This document shows positions 15,965-24,335 of a stretch of DNA of 64,000 nt, in pieces. Made by a program: the position numbers and the translations under genes. The notes below the pieces were generated by a model that was not told where the DNA came from, ran no database searches, and was given only the letters and a program-made list of their open reading frames with translations. Every line of letters starts with the position of its first letter. The stretch's first letter is position 1. Origin of the DNA: Pseudodesulfovibrio sp. Its GTDB lineage: Bacteria; Desulfobacterota; Desulfovibrionia; Desulfovibrionales; Desulfovibrionaceae. The DNA lies in assembly GCA_016342345.1 (NCBI GenBank), contig JAEINO010000001.1, positions 124,001 to 188,000 of the forward strand, in the 5' to 3' direction.

Positions 15965-17302
15965 ATGGCAAAAGTCACACTGGCTGACATTGAAAAACAT
16001 GCAAAACTGCCCTGCTTCAAGGACAAGAATAGCCGCCCATTGGACACTCACCGTAAGTCAGACCATCCAGAGGTGGATGAAGCTGTGGCGCATGTGTTGT
16101 CCAAGATGAATTATACCCCACCCCAACAACAGACTTATCATGATGCTTTCATACGTAACCTGAAAACTTTGGTGTTGGATTTATACGTTGCATACCTCCA
16201 AGGGCCAGATATGTGGATTGGCATCGCGCGGAAACGTGCAAATCAGCATACCACCCGCTTCAAGGCTCTTCAGCTATCAGGACACACAATCGCAAACCAG
16301 GTCGACATCTTCCAGCAGTTGGGATTTGTTGATATGGTTCCCGGCTATTACAATATGAAGACACAGACGGGGAAACAGTCGCGGGTGCAAGCCACAGACC
16401 GCCTGTTTGAAATCTTGCTTGAGTATGACATCAATGATCAGATGCTCGGTCGGAAGAAGCATGACATGATCATCCTTCGAGAAAAGGACGAAGCGGGAAA
16501 GAAGACGGACATTGATATTGCTGACCACCGTCAGGCAGGACGGCCTTGGTTCGATATGTGGCAATACAATAGCACCCTTGCCACTGCTAATGCCACGCTC
16601 GGCATTGACCAAGGGGAACAGCTGCGCTTGATGAAACGAATGCATTGGCGGCCCGGTTTCAGGCTTGAGATGCTCGGCACGGAATACCGCCGCATATTCA
16701 ATCGCTTTAACGGCGAAGACTTCCTCTACGGTGGCCGTCTGTATGGGCACTGGTGTCTGAATATCCCTAGCGAGCTCCGTGAAGATATATACATCAATGG
16801 TGAAAAGACTGTAGAACGCGACTTTAAAGCCCTTCATCCGAGCATGGCGTATGATCTAGCCGGGAAAAACATGCCGGACGGCGATTTGTACACCTGGCCA
16901 AATTGTAAATTTGGTGAAAAAGAACGTAAGATCAGGAAAATCCTGTTCAACACGCTCCTTAACGCCGACACGCCTGATAAAGCTTTTGGCGGTGCTTATG
17001 GATGCTTGCAAGATAAACACGAAATAGATGTGTCATGGGGCTATATTAAATCACTGTACGAACCTTTGGTGAAGCACCATTCTCCTATCGCGGAATTCTT
17101 CGGGTCTGGCTTGGGACGTAAACTTCAGTTCATCGACAGTGAAATCGCCATGGGCGTTCTGCTTGACCTCGCAAGCGAAGGGATCGTGGCCTTGCCTGTT
17201 CATGACAGCTTCATCGTTCAGGAAAGACACGAAGACCGCCTAGTTGAACTAATGAAATGCCATTATCGGGGTCGAATGGGCAGCACACCAGAGATTGACT
17301 AA
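15965..17302 (+). CDS. Family A / T7-type polymerase-like protein, paralogue 2, catalytic residues kept
   Basis: A 445-residue paralogue of the preceding gene. Motif-A-like TVERDFKALHPSMAYDLAG has Asp286. Motif-B-like RKIRKILFNTLLNA has Arg321 and Lys325, then Asn-Ala where polymerases usually have Tyr-Gly. Motif-C-like LPVHDSFIV has Asp414, close to the HDSF box of T7-type RNA polymerases. The segment KLQFIDSEIAMGVLLDLASEGI precedes it as in that family. The first 200 residues have no recognised domain. The protein is much shorter than T7 RNA polymerase or Pol I, so it may be a template-restricted polymerase or the element's replication protein. AAGGAG precedes ATG at 15965. It lies downstream of its own leader and terminator-insulated. 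Confidence 0.65.
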   Translation: MAKVTLADIEKHAKLPCFKDKNSRPLDTHRKSDHPEVDEAVAHVLSKMNYTPPQQQTYHDAFIRNLKTLVLDLYVAYLQGPDMWIGIARKRANQHTTRFKALQLSGHTIANQVDIFQQLGFVDMVPGYYNMKTQTGKQSRVQATDRLFEILLEYDINDQMLGRKKHDMIILREKDEAGKKTDIDIADHRQAGRPWFDMWQYNSTLATANATLGIDQGEQLRLMKRMHWRPGFRLEMLGTEYRRIFNRFNGEDFLYGGRLYGHWCLNIPSELREDIYINGEKTVERDFKALHPSMAYDLAGKNMPDGDLYTWPNCKFGEKERKIRKILFNTLLNADTPDKAFGGAYGCLQDKHEIDVSWGYIKSLYEPLVKHHSPIAEFFGSGLGRKLQFIDSEIAMGVLLDLASEGIVALPVHDSFIVQERHEDRLVELMKCHYRGRMGSTPEID

Positions 17303-17317
17303 AATATGAATAGCATA

Positions 17318-17338
17318 AAGGGGGCTTCGGCCCCTTTT
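17318..17338 (+). terminator. Rho-independent terminator after polymerase-like gene 2
   Basis: GGGGC, a TTCG tetraloop and GCCCC followed by TTTT, 16 bases after the stop codon; the same hairpin design as the terminator of paralogue 1. Confidence 0.9.
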
Positions 17339-17342
17339 GCAT

Positions 17343-17604
17343 GATCTTGTACCCGTAATGGTTAGGGCTGGTGTAATGGGGGAAGGGATACCTAATGTGT
17401 TAAGTATTCTATGAGAAATCAGTGTTGCCATTAACTAATCCAGACTTGAATGAAGCCTTCCATGAGAAATCTGTATTAATGTATTGTGATCCAGAGATGA
17501 CTATTCGAAGAGACGTAAGCAACTTTTTGCATCAAATCAGGCCGAAAATACATCTTGTTCCCGTAATGGGTTGGGCCAGAGAATGTAAGGATGGTTGTTA
17601 TTAG
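17343..17604 (+). pseudogene. Degenerate duplicated coding fragment
   Basis: The 25-bp segment 17344-17368 recurs at 17552-17576 with 3 mismatches. When read in the matching frames both encode LVPVM plus related residues. A 51-bp (17-codon) repeat lies at 17411 and 17462; in the frame ending at 17604 it encodes FYEKSVLP and FHEKSVLM. That frame ends ...GWARECKDGCY at 17604, but an upstream stop at 17401-17403 and another at the end of the first fragment break it. This looks like the decayed, partly duplicated end of a gene. A 60-residue protein from GTG at 17422 is formally possible. No family recognised. Confidence 0.45.
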
Positions 17605-17699
17605 GGAGGATATTACTTGGTTATGATATATGTGGCGGTAATGAAACTATACACAGGAGCAACGCTTGGACAAGATGAACCATTAAAGAGAGGGGGTGT

Positions 17700-18347
17700 C
17701 TAGAAATATAGGCTTCTATTGTCGATGTGAGTGCGCAATTTGTTGAAAGCCCCAGAGTGATTGAGCTCATATTTACGCCAAATGAAGTTTGCCATGAAAT
17801 CTGCGAATTGTAGGTTGCGATTCATATGACTTTCTTGGGGAAGATCAGTAATTTTTGTCTGGGCATTTTCCTTCATCCACAGTTCTGTTTGAAGGTAATC
17901 TGCCAAACTATTCCCACTGGCAACTTTTATGGCGCGTTTGTCCGGTACAAAGTCTACCACTGGATGCATTTTAATATGATCCAAAAGAATAAGGCGAATC
18001 ATGAAATTATATAGCTTGTTCGGATCGTTGCGAATGTGTTCCATCACGTTCTCTTTCTTTACGGTGATGGCGGCGATTTTGATGTCTTGATGCTTCTCAA
18101 GAAGGGTAACGGTTTTCATCGCAAAGTCCGTTCTATCTCTATTTGAAAGATCGGATGCTTTTAGTTCTTTGTCTTTTGCGATCTTAAGTTTCTTCCGGAG
18201 CTTTATGATCATTCGCTTGGGTAAATCTTTTTTTGCCTTTGGGCAGATGGTCATAGCTATAGTCAAATAACGACTAGACCCCCCTTGTCTATAGGGAGCG
18301 TCGAATTTCCAACCCAAGTCACCACTTTCATCGAGATGTACAATCAT
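17700..18347 (-). CDS. DUF3800 domain protein (RNase H-fold nuclease-like)
   Basis: A 215-residue protein opening with VHLDESGDLGW, the DESG signature of DUF3800, and ending with LQFADFMANFIWRKYE, the second conserved segment with an acidic residue. These acidic residues are arranged like the active site of RNase H-fold nucleases, but activity of the family is not established. It stands alone on the minus strand, and immediately upstream (14 bases) is the terminator of a short structured RNA with its own promoter (18357-18521). DUF3800 genes are known to be linked with structured RNA motifs in mobile elements. A toxin or RNA-dependent nuclease role is an inference from that layout. Confidence 0.8.
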   Translation of the reverse strand: MIVHLDESGDLGWKFDAPYRQGGSSRYLTIAMTICPKAKKDLPKRMIIKLRKKLKIAKDKELKASDLSNRDRTDFAMKTVTLLEKHQDIKIAAITVKKENVMEHIRNDPNKLYNFMIRLILLDHIKMHPVVDFVPDKRAIKVASGNSLADYLQTELWMKENAQTKITDLPQESHMNRNLQFADFMANFIWRKYELNHSGAFNKLRTHIDNRSLYF

Positions 18348-18356
18348 AATTTACCT

Positions 18357-18385
18357 AAAAAAAGCCAGAAGGTTTCCCCTCTGGC
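18357..18385 (-). terminator. Terminator of the DUF3800-linked RNA
   Basis: On the minus strand GCCAGAGGG pairs with CCTTCTGGC (one G-T pair) around a GAAA tetraloop, followed by seven T (18357-18363). It lies between the RNA and the DUF3800 start, so readthrough is needed to express the protein from the same promoter. Confidence 0.9.
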
Positions 18386-18487
18386 TTTTGTTTTTACTCA
18401 CGGTCCCTGAGGCCGGTGCACCAGTCAGTACACTTATGATTGCCATTGTGTCGGCATGTTCACGGTGATCTCAGGACTTACCCGCTT
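18357..18487 (-). ncRNA. Putative structured RNA upstream of DUF3800, about 130 nt
   Basis: Defined by a near-consensus promoter (18494-18521) and the terminator at its end. No plausible reading frame fills it. Near the 5' end GTCCTGAG (18477-18470) can pair with CTCAGG(G)AC near the 3' part (18411-18403), enclosing about 58 bases. Inside, TGCC and GGCA, and GTG and CAC, can form smaller hairpins. The arrangement promoter - RNA - terminator - nuclease-like gene matches type III toxin-antitoxin loci, though without the tandem repeats seen in ToxN-type antitoxins. Confidence 0.65.
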
Positions 18488-18493
18488 GAAATA

Positions 18494-18521
18494 AGTATAT
18501 CCTCTCAATGCTAATTGTCAA
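18494..18521 (-). promoter_or_regulatory. Sigma-70-like promoter of the DUF3800-linked RNA
   Basis: On the minus strand TTGACA (18521-18516), 16 bases, TATACT (18499-18494). Transcription should start near 18487, reading into the structured RNA and not into any long frame. Confidence 0.75.
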
Positions 18522-18524
18522 CCC

Positions 18525-18550
18525 GTTTTCCTCCTATGAGGGAGGAAAAC
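18525..18550 (-). repeat. Inverted repeat behind the GNAT gene
   Basis: GTTTTCCTCC (18525-18534) and GGAGGAAAAC (18541-18550) form a perfect 10-bp stem with a 6-base loop, directly upstream of the -35 of the RNA promoter. It may be a terminator lacking a T run, or an operator for that promoter. Confidence 0.55.
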
Positions 18551-18596
18551 GCAATGTTTTCATTTTATCAAAAGTACGCTTGAACCGGATGAACCT

Positions 18597-19169
18597 TTAT
18601 TCTTCCTTCATCGCTTCCGCAAATCTCATAAGGTCAAAGAACATAGAAACGGTTTCGGAGTCTCCATCCTTATCTTTTGGTTGGACAAAGTTGAAGTCGT
18701 TCTTTTCATAAAATTCAATGGCATTTCTGTAAGCATCTACCGTCATAAATCGGCAGCCAGTTCTATTGGCAGTAGTGAAAATATGCTTCAAAACAGTAAC
18801 CAAGTTAGTACCGATACCTGTTTTAGCAAGTCCCTCCATCACTGCAAGCCTTCCAATTTTAACGGCCGGAAATTCGTTGTACCGTTTTGCTTGTGGAAAT
18901 TTTTTCTTCTTCCTACTTGTTGTCAGATGTCTGATAGAATCATTAAGCAAACTGACGTATGCAACGGGTACAGAGATTTCACCGTCTCTCTTTAAATGGA
19001 AGGCGTATGTAACGGCGAGGAGTTTTTCTTTGTGGGGAAGAGCGTCATTCACTATGAAATCATCCAGATCGTCATCACCACAACAAAACCCGTCAAAGAC
19101 ATTGAAGTCTTCAACGGGTTCTAATATACAGTTATCGTCTTGAAAATCAGTTCGCGCAGGCGAAATCAT
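18597..19169 (-). CDS. GNAT acetyltransferase, probable TacT/AtaT-type toxin
   Basis: A 190-residue Gcn5-related N-acetyltransferase. It has the N-terminal FCCGDDDLDDFIVNDA segment typical of toxin-type GNATs, KIGRLAVMEGLAKTGIGTNLV carrying the acetyl-CoA pyrophosphate loop (G-x-G), and the C-terminal NAIEFYEKNDFNFV segment with the conserved Tyr. TacT/AtaT toxins acetylate aminoacyl-tRNA. A small gene overlaps its start by 23 bases on the same strand, the usual antitoxin-first order. The antitoxin here is not a recognised RHH protein, so the pairing is inferred from layout. Confidence 0.75.
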   Translation of the reverse strand: MISPARTDFQDDNCILEPVEDFNVFDGFCCGDDDLDDFIVNDALPHKEKLLAVTYAFHLKRDGEISVPVAYVSLLNDSIRHLTTSRKKKKFPQAKRYNEFPAVKIGRLAVMEGLAKTGIGTNLVTVLKHIFTTANRTGCRFMTVDAYRNAIEFYEKNDFNFVQPKDKDGDSETVSMFFDLMRFAEAMKEE

Positions 19170-19314
19170 TGGAAAACACTAAATCTTTTGCTTTTTCCAA
19201 AGAGGGAGCCTCGGTCACTTTAAGTGGCTTCTTAAGTCGCTTTTCAACTCGAAGGTTGAACTTGCGAGCATCTCTATCCTTCAAGATAGGCGTTGGTTTG
19301 ATTGGTCTTGCCAT
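19147..19314 (-). CDS. Small basic protein, probable antitoxin partner of the GNAT
   Basis: A 55-residue Lys/Arg-rich protein beginning MARPIKPTPILKDRDARKFN and ending NDFACAN. A perfect AGGAGG lies 6 bases before the ATG at 19314. The gene overlaps the GNAT start, implying translational coupling and tight stoichiometry. It lacks an obvious ribbon-helix-helix motif. The AGGAG can pair with CTCCT 6 bases upstream (19324-19340), which could hide the ribosome binding site. Function is inferred only from position. Confidence 0.6.
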   Translation of the reverse strand: MARPIKPTPILKDRDARKFNLRVEKRLKKPLKVTEAPSLEKAKDLVFSNDFACAN

Positions 19315-19342
19315 TTTTTCTTCCTCCTAAATTCAGGAGTTA

Positions 19343-19358
19343 TTTTAGCTAGTTAAAA
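19343..19358. promoter_or_regulatory. Near-palindromic operator candidate upstream of the toxin-antitoxin pair
   Basis: TTTTAGCTAGTTAAAA is palindromic except for the two bases flanking the CTAG core. It lies 30 bases upstream of the antitoxin ATG, where an autoregulatory operator is usually found. Confidence 0.45.
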
Positions 19359-19369
19359 CAGTACGTTTC

Positions 19370-19424
19370 CTTGGTACCGTGTGGTAGCGAACTTGTAACA
19401 AGTTCGCTACCACACGGTACCAAG
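19370..19424. repeat. 55-bp perfect palindrome
   Basis: Two 27-base arms match without error around one central base (19397). The left arm begins CTTGGTACCGTGTGG and the right arm ends with its complement. It lies between the restriction gene and the toxin-antitoxin pair. No T run follows on either strand, so it is not a standard terminator. Confidence 0.9.
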
Positions 19425-19533
19425 CAATGTCAATTTTCAACCTGTCAAATAATACACATAATTTCCTATTTAAATCAATATGCATTTTTAATACCTATAG
19501 CCCTGATCACAGGTTCCCCTTAACCGAGCTCTC

Positions 19534-22500
19534 CTAATTAAGACAATAATCATCACCCTCACCTGCATAAATAAATCCTTGGGCAACAAGAGTATCAAGT
19601 ACTTCCTGAACTCTGGCACGAGGAGCTTGCTTGTAGCACTTGGCAACCTCTTCCATATCGCCGCTTCCACCCATCCGAGCAAGCGCAGAACGAACAGCTT
19701 GGAACTGCTCTGGTAAAGATTTCGGCCATGGCGTAGGTTTAACTTTCGCCTTCTTTATCTTCGTCTTTCGACCCTTTTTAACCGTTACGCCCAAGCTTGC
19801 TTGTTCGACTTCTTGATCTGCGCACTGATATTCAGGACGTAACCACTTAATTTTACCATTTTTTTCTTCTTCTGCACGGGCAAGGTTGAGTTCAACCAAG
19901 TTTGACAAAATATCATCGGCCGATAAAGTCACGTCCCACCCATATGCTTCTAGAACAGCTACATCGAGTCGAGCGTGCGTATCCTTGAGCAGTGAGACCA
20001 ATCCTTTATCATTGATCTTGCGCTCGGAAGTGGACAATTCACGCCCCTCTCGTAATGCTTCCAGCACATTATACATCTGAGTGACAGTTAAATCGGGATA
20101 CAATGCTTGTTGGCGTTTCCGGTGCGTATCGATGTCTTCTCCGATGCTACGTATGGCGGCCTTTTGATCTGGTGTTGCGGCAGGAAAAGGGAATGGCCCA
20201 AAGCAACGGGTATTGTTATAAACGGGACGGTCCTCCAAGGTTCCACCAGCAGCTAACGCCCAAGTTACATGTACACGGCTAGATAAAACCCCAAGAAGAT
20301 ATGCATCATCTGATGCAATTACTCGAATTTTTTGATCAGGGAGAACATTTGCATCAATAAAAATAAACGTTCTGTGTTTCGCAGTTTCAGTTGTGCCAAT
20401 AAACCTTTGCAATGAAGACAATGCTTTCCTCATTGCAGGACGCTTTTCACCAAATTGCAGCCACTCCTTACGATGAGACTCTCGTTTGACCTGAGCCCTT
20501 ATGGGCTTCACTCGATCAAGGATTCGTTGAAATGCGATAGGAAACTGAGTTCTTGCCTCTGCTTCAGTTAATCCAAAAAAGTCAACGACGTAACAACCAC
20601 GTGTTTTTGTGTGATGTCACGGCCATTTAAATATGGTTTAACAACACCAGGCTCCTGCTCTATCAAAGATTCTTCAGCTTCAACAATGAAGCCAGAGCCT
20701 ACGAGTATCACCCCCATAAATGAGAGCCCTTCATTGCTTGAAAGAGGCCCGGCACTCGCAACATCAGCCTTTGCTGTCAGATCTGCATGAATAATTCCCC
20801 GACTAACATCTAACTCAACAGCTGTTCCTTTGCCATTGTCTGCATGCTCAGCAATCACCGAAGCCAATGTCCCCTCAACGCCTTCACTGGCTGGCTTCCC
20901 AACAGTCATTGCTATTCGTACCGCAGCACCATCAGACAAATTCACCCAAGGATGATCGGAGATCGCAAAAGCCAATGACAAAGCAGGACTGCTCTTAAGG
21001 TGCTGCTGTAGCAAGCGACGATTGAACGCCATAGTCAGGCTATTGGTTGTAATGAAACCAAACCTTCGCAGTTCACCATTTCGGGTCATTTCAGCGGCTT
21101 GATGCCACCAGTACATAACAAAATCAGATGTGTCAGGAACATCCTTCCATGTATTTCGCAAGCATTCGGTGTAGCCATCACCAAGGGTCAGCCGCATTCT
21201 CTTGTTGCCGATGAATGGCGGATTTCCCACCACAAAATCAGCATTGGGCCATTGGGCCTTACACGGATTAATGTATTTTAAAATCGGCACCTGCATTTCT
21301 TCATCAGGGACCTGTTCGCCAGTTACGGGGTGTGTTTTTGTCGTCACCCCATCCCACCGAGTCACGGTGTTCCCATCTTCATCTACAACAGGTTCTGTTG
21401 AGTCATATTCAAGAATTGCATCACGACATTCAATATTTCTGTATTTTCTTAAAATTGGTTCTTCGATCGAAAGCTTGCCATGACTCCTTATTTGCCATTG
21501 CCAATGTCCAATCCATAAAACCATTTCAGCGATGTAGGCGGCACGCTCATTCAATTCAATGCCCAAAAACTGCTCAGGCAAAATAGTATGCCCTTTTACC
21601 TCCAAGGGCATTTGGGTTTCCCCATATGACTTTGCTTCATTCAGGACTTCAACTTCAAGGCGTTTAAAGTGTTCCATTGCGACATACAGAAAATTCCCAG
21701 TCCCACAAGCGGGGTCCAGTACATGAATAGAGCATAGCTTGCGGTGAAACTTCAAAATTTCTTTCTGGGCTTCTTTCTGTTTGCCTTGTGCTGAAAGTAG
21801 TTCAGCGGCAGATTGAACATCCTTCCAGTCATCCCGTATAGGCTCAACGACAGCAGGTAAGACCAATCTTTCAACATATTCGCGTGGAGTGTAATGCGCA
21901 CCGAGTTTATGCCTTTCCTTCGGCATTAAAGCTTGTTCAATCATGGTTCCGAAGATTGATGGCTCTACATCTCGCCAATCAGCTTTAGCAGCCTCAAGCA
22001 AGATAGAAATTTGATACTTCGACAGGTCGTATGCTTTGGGCTTTGAAAAGACACTTCCATTAAAGCGGCGCAGCTTTTGGCCCAATGAAACAGATATCGA
22101 ACCGCTATTCATGGCTTTCCACAAATCTTCCGTCATCACCTTAAAAATTTCTGGAGAATCATATGATTTTTCAAGGTGTGACTGAAAGCTTTCCGGTGGA
22201 AGAAGGCCAACATCTTCTGAAAAAAGTGTGAATAAACAACGGATGAGAAACGTGGCAACATCTTCAGAAGAATATTCGTCTTCTTCAAGGCTACGAGCCA
22301 GTTCAGCCAAATGTCTGGCTATCTCCTTCGTAACCTTTTCAGCCTCTTTCGTCGGGTCTAAAGAATGTGGCTCAAGCCAGATACCCTTCAACAGCTCTCT
22401 TGTTTCTTTATCCTTAAGAGCTTCTAATGGGATATGATTTGAATTTCCATCTGGAAATGGAATGTAGTTGCCACCAGTGCATGAAAATTCGGAATAGATT

Positions 22501-22961
22501 TCAAAGCAGTAACCAACGTCACCAACAATGATAAACGGAGGCCGTCCTTCGTCACTAGGCAATGCTTTTACATATGTTTCAGCCTGCCTCTTTGCACGGT
22601 CCATCACGCTACGCCATGCACGTGATCCACGTTTTACCGCACTTGAACGGGCTTGGTCATTCAAGTGGACAGGACGAGGCTCTTCAAATTTATCTTGCCC
22701 CTGTTTTGACTCAAATATGAAGCAGCCCTTTTTATATAAATCGAGCCTCTTCCATGTCTCTTTATCTTTTGCTCCCAGCGGAGGGACTTTCCTTTCAAAG
22801 GAATAGGTGTTTTCACAGTAATCTGGCGTTGATGGGTCTGGCTTCGGCATTCCCAAGATGTCGCAAAGTTCTACCAGAAACAACTGGGAGTTCCCTTGTT
22901 CACTCCCACCGGATTTCGACCATCGGTCAATGAATGCATCAATTGTTACTGGAGCTGCCAT
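19534..22961 (-). pseudogene. MmeI-like restriction endonuclease-methyltransferase, frameshifted
   Basis: A type IIG-like single-chain restriction-modification protein of about 1140 residues, split into two frames. The first frame (22961 to 20568) has an N-terminal PD-(D/E)xK-like site (DLYKKGCFIFESKQG), methyltransferase motif I LDPACGTGNFL, motif IV NPPFIGNKR and LNGRDIT. After LNGRDITQK the frame drifts to a stop. The second frame (to 19534) resumes with YVVDFFGLTEAEARTQFPIAFQRIL and continues through the target-recognition part (RFIGTTETAKHRTF, GPFPFP). Adding one A to the AAAAA run at 20604-20608 (T5 on the plus strand) joins them. It is either a real frameshift, a phase-variable tract or a sequencing error. 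Confidence 0.8.
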
Positions 22962-23134
22962 CTCTATTCATTCCCTTGTAATACGCTGAAAACATTACAC
23001 CTGTAATCGCTTCATTCAATCTGCAATCACGAAGCAAGACGTTAAACTTGTTCCAGAAATAAATCCAGTAATATGCATAATCAAATACAGTCACTTATGA
23101 TCATATGGCTTTCTCACCCCCCCCTGCCAAAGAC

Positions 23135-23830
23135 TCAATCTTCTGGCATCCACCAGTAGTATGGAAATGCGTCATTGGTGATGTAGTATCGCTCAAGAGC
23201 GGCGGCGGCCCGAGCGGTTGTATGCGTGCCTGCAAACGGGTCAAGAATGACATCTCCTTCATCAGTGATAGCTTCAAGGATATATTTCATTACTTCCATA
23301 GGCTTTTGTGTTGGGTGCATACTTTTTCCGTCACTTTTCTTCACACGCTCATTTCCACTACAGATGCCTGTTTTGATATAGTTCTGAATTCCCTCCTCCT
23401 TGTCCAGTTTGAAATATGAATTGGGGTTGGATGCATGAAGCGCAAATTCAACACTTTCTGCAAATCTATTGAGTTTTTTAAACTGCCTCTCCACAGGGTT
23501 GGTCTTGCACCAAACAAACTTTTGAAGCCGTGAGAAATACTTCCCAAGCTCCTGATACCATGCGCCAAACTGAAAATCAGAACAAAAAACGAATACGTTC
23601 CCTTTAGGCTTTGTCACTCTTCCAAACTGGTATGCAAGCCAGTCTATATGAATGTCCCCATCATCCCACGCTTGATTATCAATATTCAGCCCGTAGGGAG
23701 GATCAGTCACAACGGCATCTACACAGTGCGGCCCCATACACTCAAGAAGCACAAAAGCGTCAGCCCTATACTTTCGACCATACTCAGAGTCTTCATAGGG
23801 TGGGTTGCCTTCAATTTCGATTTTCATCAT
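23135..23830 (-). CDS. DNA N4/N6-adenine or cytosine methyltransferase (TDPPYG type)
   Basis: A 231-residue beta-class-like methyltransferase: the catalytic DPPY box comes first (VVTDPPYGLNID, about residue 40) and the SAM-binding segment later (GDVILDPFAGTHTTARAAAAL, near residue 200). HPTQKPMEVMKYIL between them is typical of N6-adenine/N4-cytosine enzymes. The start ATG overlaps the stop of the XRE gene (ATGA), so the two are translated together. No restriction endonuclease partner is seen next to it, so it may be an orphan methylase or protect against an enzyme elsewhere. Confidence 0.85.
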   Translation of the reverse strand: MMKIEIEGNPPYEDSEYGRKYRADAFVLLECMGPHCVDAVVTDPPYGLNIDNQAWDDGDIHIDWLAYQFGRVTKPKGNVFVFCSDFQFGAWYQELGKYFSRLQKFVWCKTNPVERQFKKLNRFAESVEFALHASNPNSYFKLDKEEGIQNYIKTGICSGNERVKKSDGKSMHPTQKPMEVMKYILEAITDEGDVILDPFAGTHTTARAAAALERYYITNDAFPYYWWMPED

Positions 23831-24315
23831 TCGATATCCCCAATAGATGTCAATTCGACGGGGCGGTTTGCCCAGACATCATCAGGAACAAATTCAAAAT
23901 TTTCGCTGATAAAATCCCGCATTTCTATCAAGTCATTATTTTGTATTTCTGCTGCAAGATGATGTCTGCGTTTTTGTCTTAATTTCGGTTTTCCCGTTGT
24001 GTGACAAAGGTTAGCAGCTTTGGCAAAAGCTTCGTCTGTTTGAAGTATCGCTATTAAAGTCTCATATGCTTCTGGGTAAATTCTCGACAATATCAATCTT
24101 CCAAAGGGAGCAACTGGAAGCTTATAGGCTTTGGAAAATTCGCCAATTTTCCCAATTGGTATGACTGCTTTCCCTTTTTCTACTCGTGAAACAAAGTTCG
24201 GTCCTGAATGCCCTAATCTTTTGGCAATCTTTTCTTGAGTTAATCCTTTCCGCCGCCTGACAATGGACAGATAGATCCCAATTTCTTCTTTTATCTTCTG
24301 TTCTGCGCTTAACAT
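23827..24315 (-). CDS. XRE-family helix-turn-helix regulator
   Basis: A 162-residue protein with an N-terminal HTH (residues about 10-70: RRRKGLTQEKIAKRLG, NFVSRVEKGKAVIP). The C-terminal 90 residues are not recognised. It is cotranscribed with the methyltransferase (4-base overlap). Upstream of its start are an inverted and three direct copies of a 23-bp site (24336-24455), so it probably represses its own operon, like controller proteins of restriction-modification systems, though it is longer than classical C proteins. Confidence 0.8.
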   Translation of the reverse strand: MLSAEQKIKEEIGIYLSIVRRRKGLTQEKIAKRLGHSGPNFVSRVEKGKAVIPIGKIGEFSKAYKLPVAPFGRLILSRIYPEAYETLIAILQTDEAFAKAANLCHTTGKPKLRQKRRHHLAAEIQNNDLIEMRDFISENFEFVPDDVWANRPVELTSIGDIE

Positions 24316-24335
24316 GGCTTCCTTTTGGGCTATTT

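Noticed and set aside
17623-17703. A 26-codon plus-strand frame (MIYVAVMKLYTG...)
   Set aside because: Very short, the GGAGG is too far upstream, and it overlaps the end of the DUF3800 gene; not enough support.
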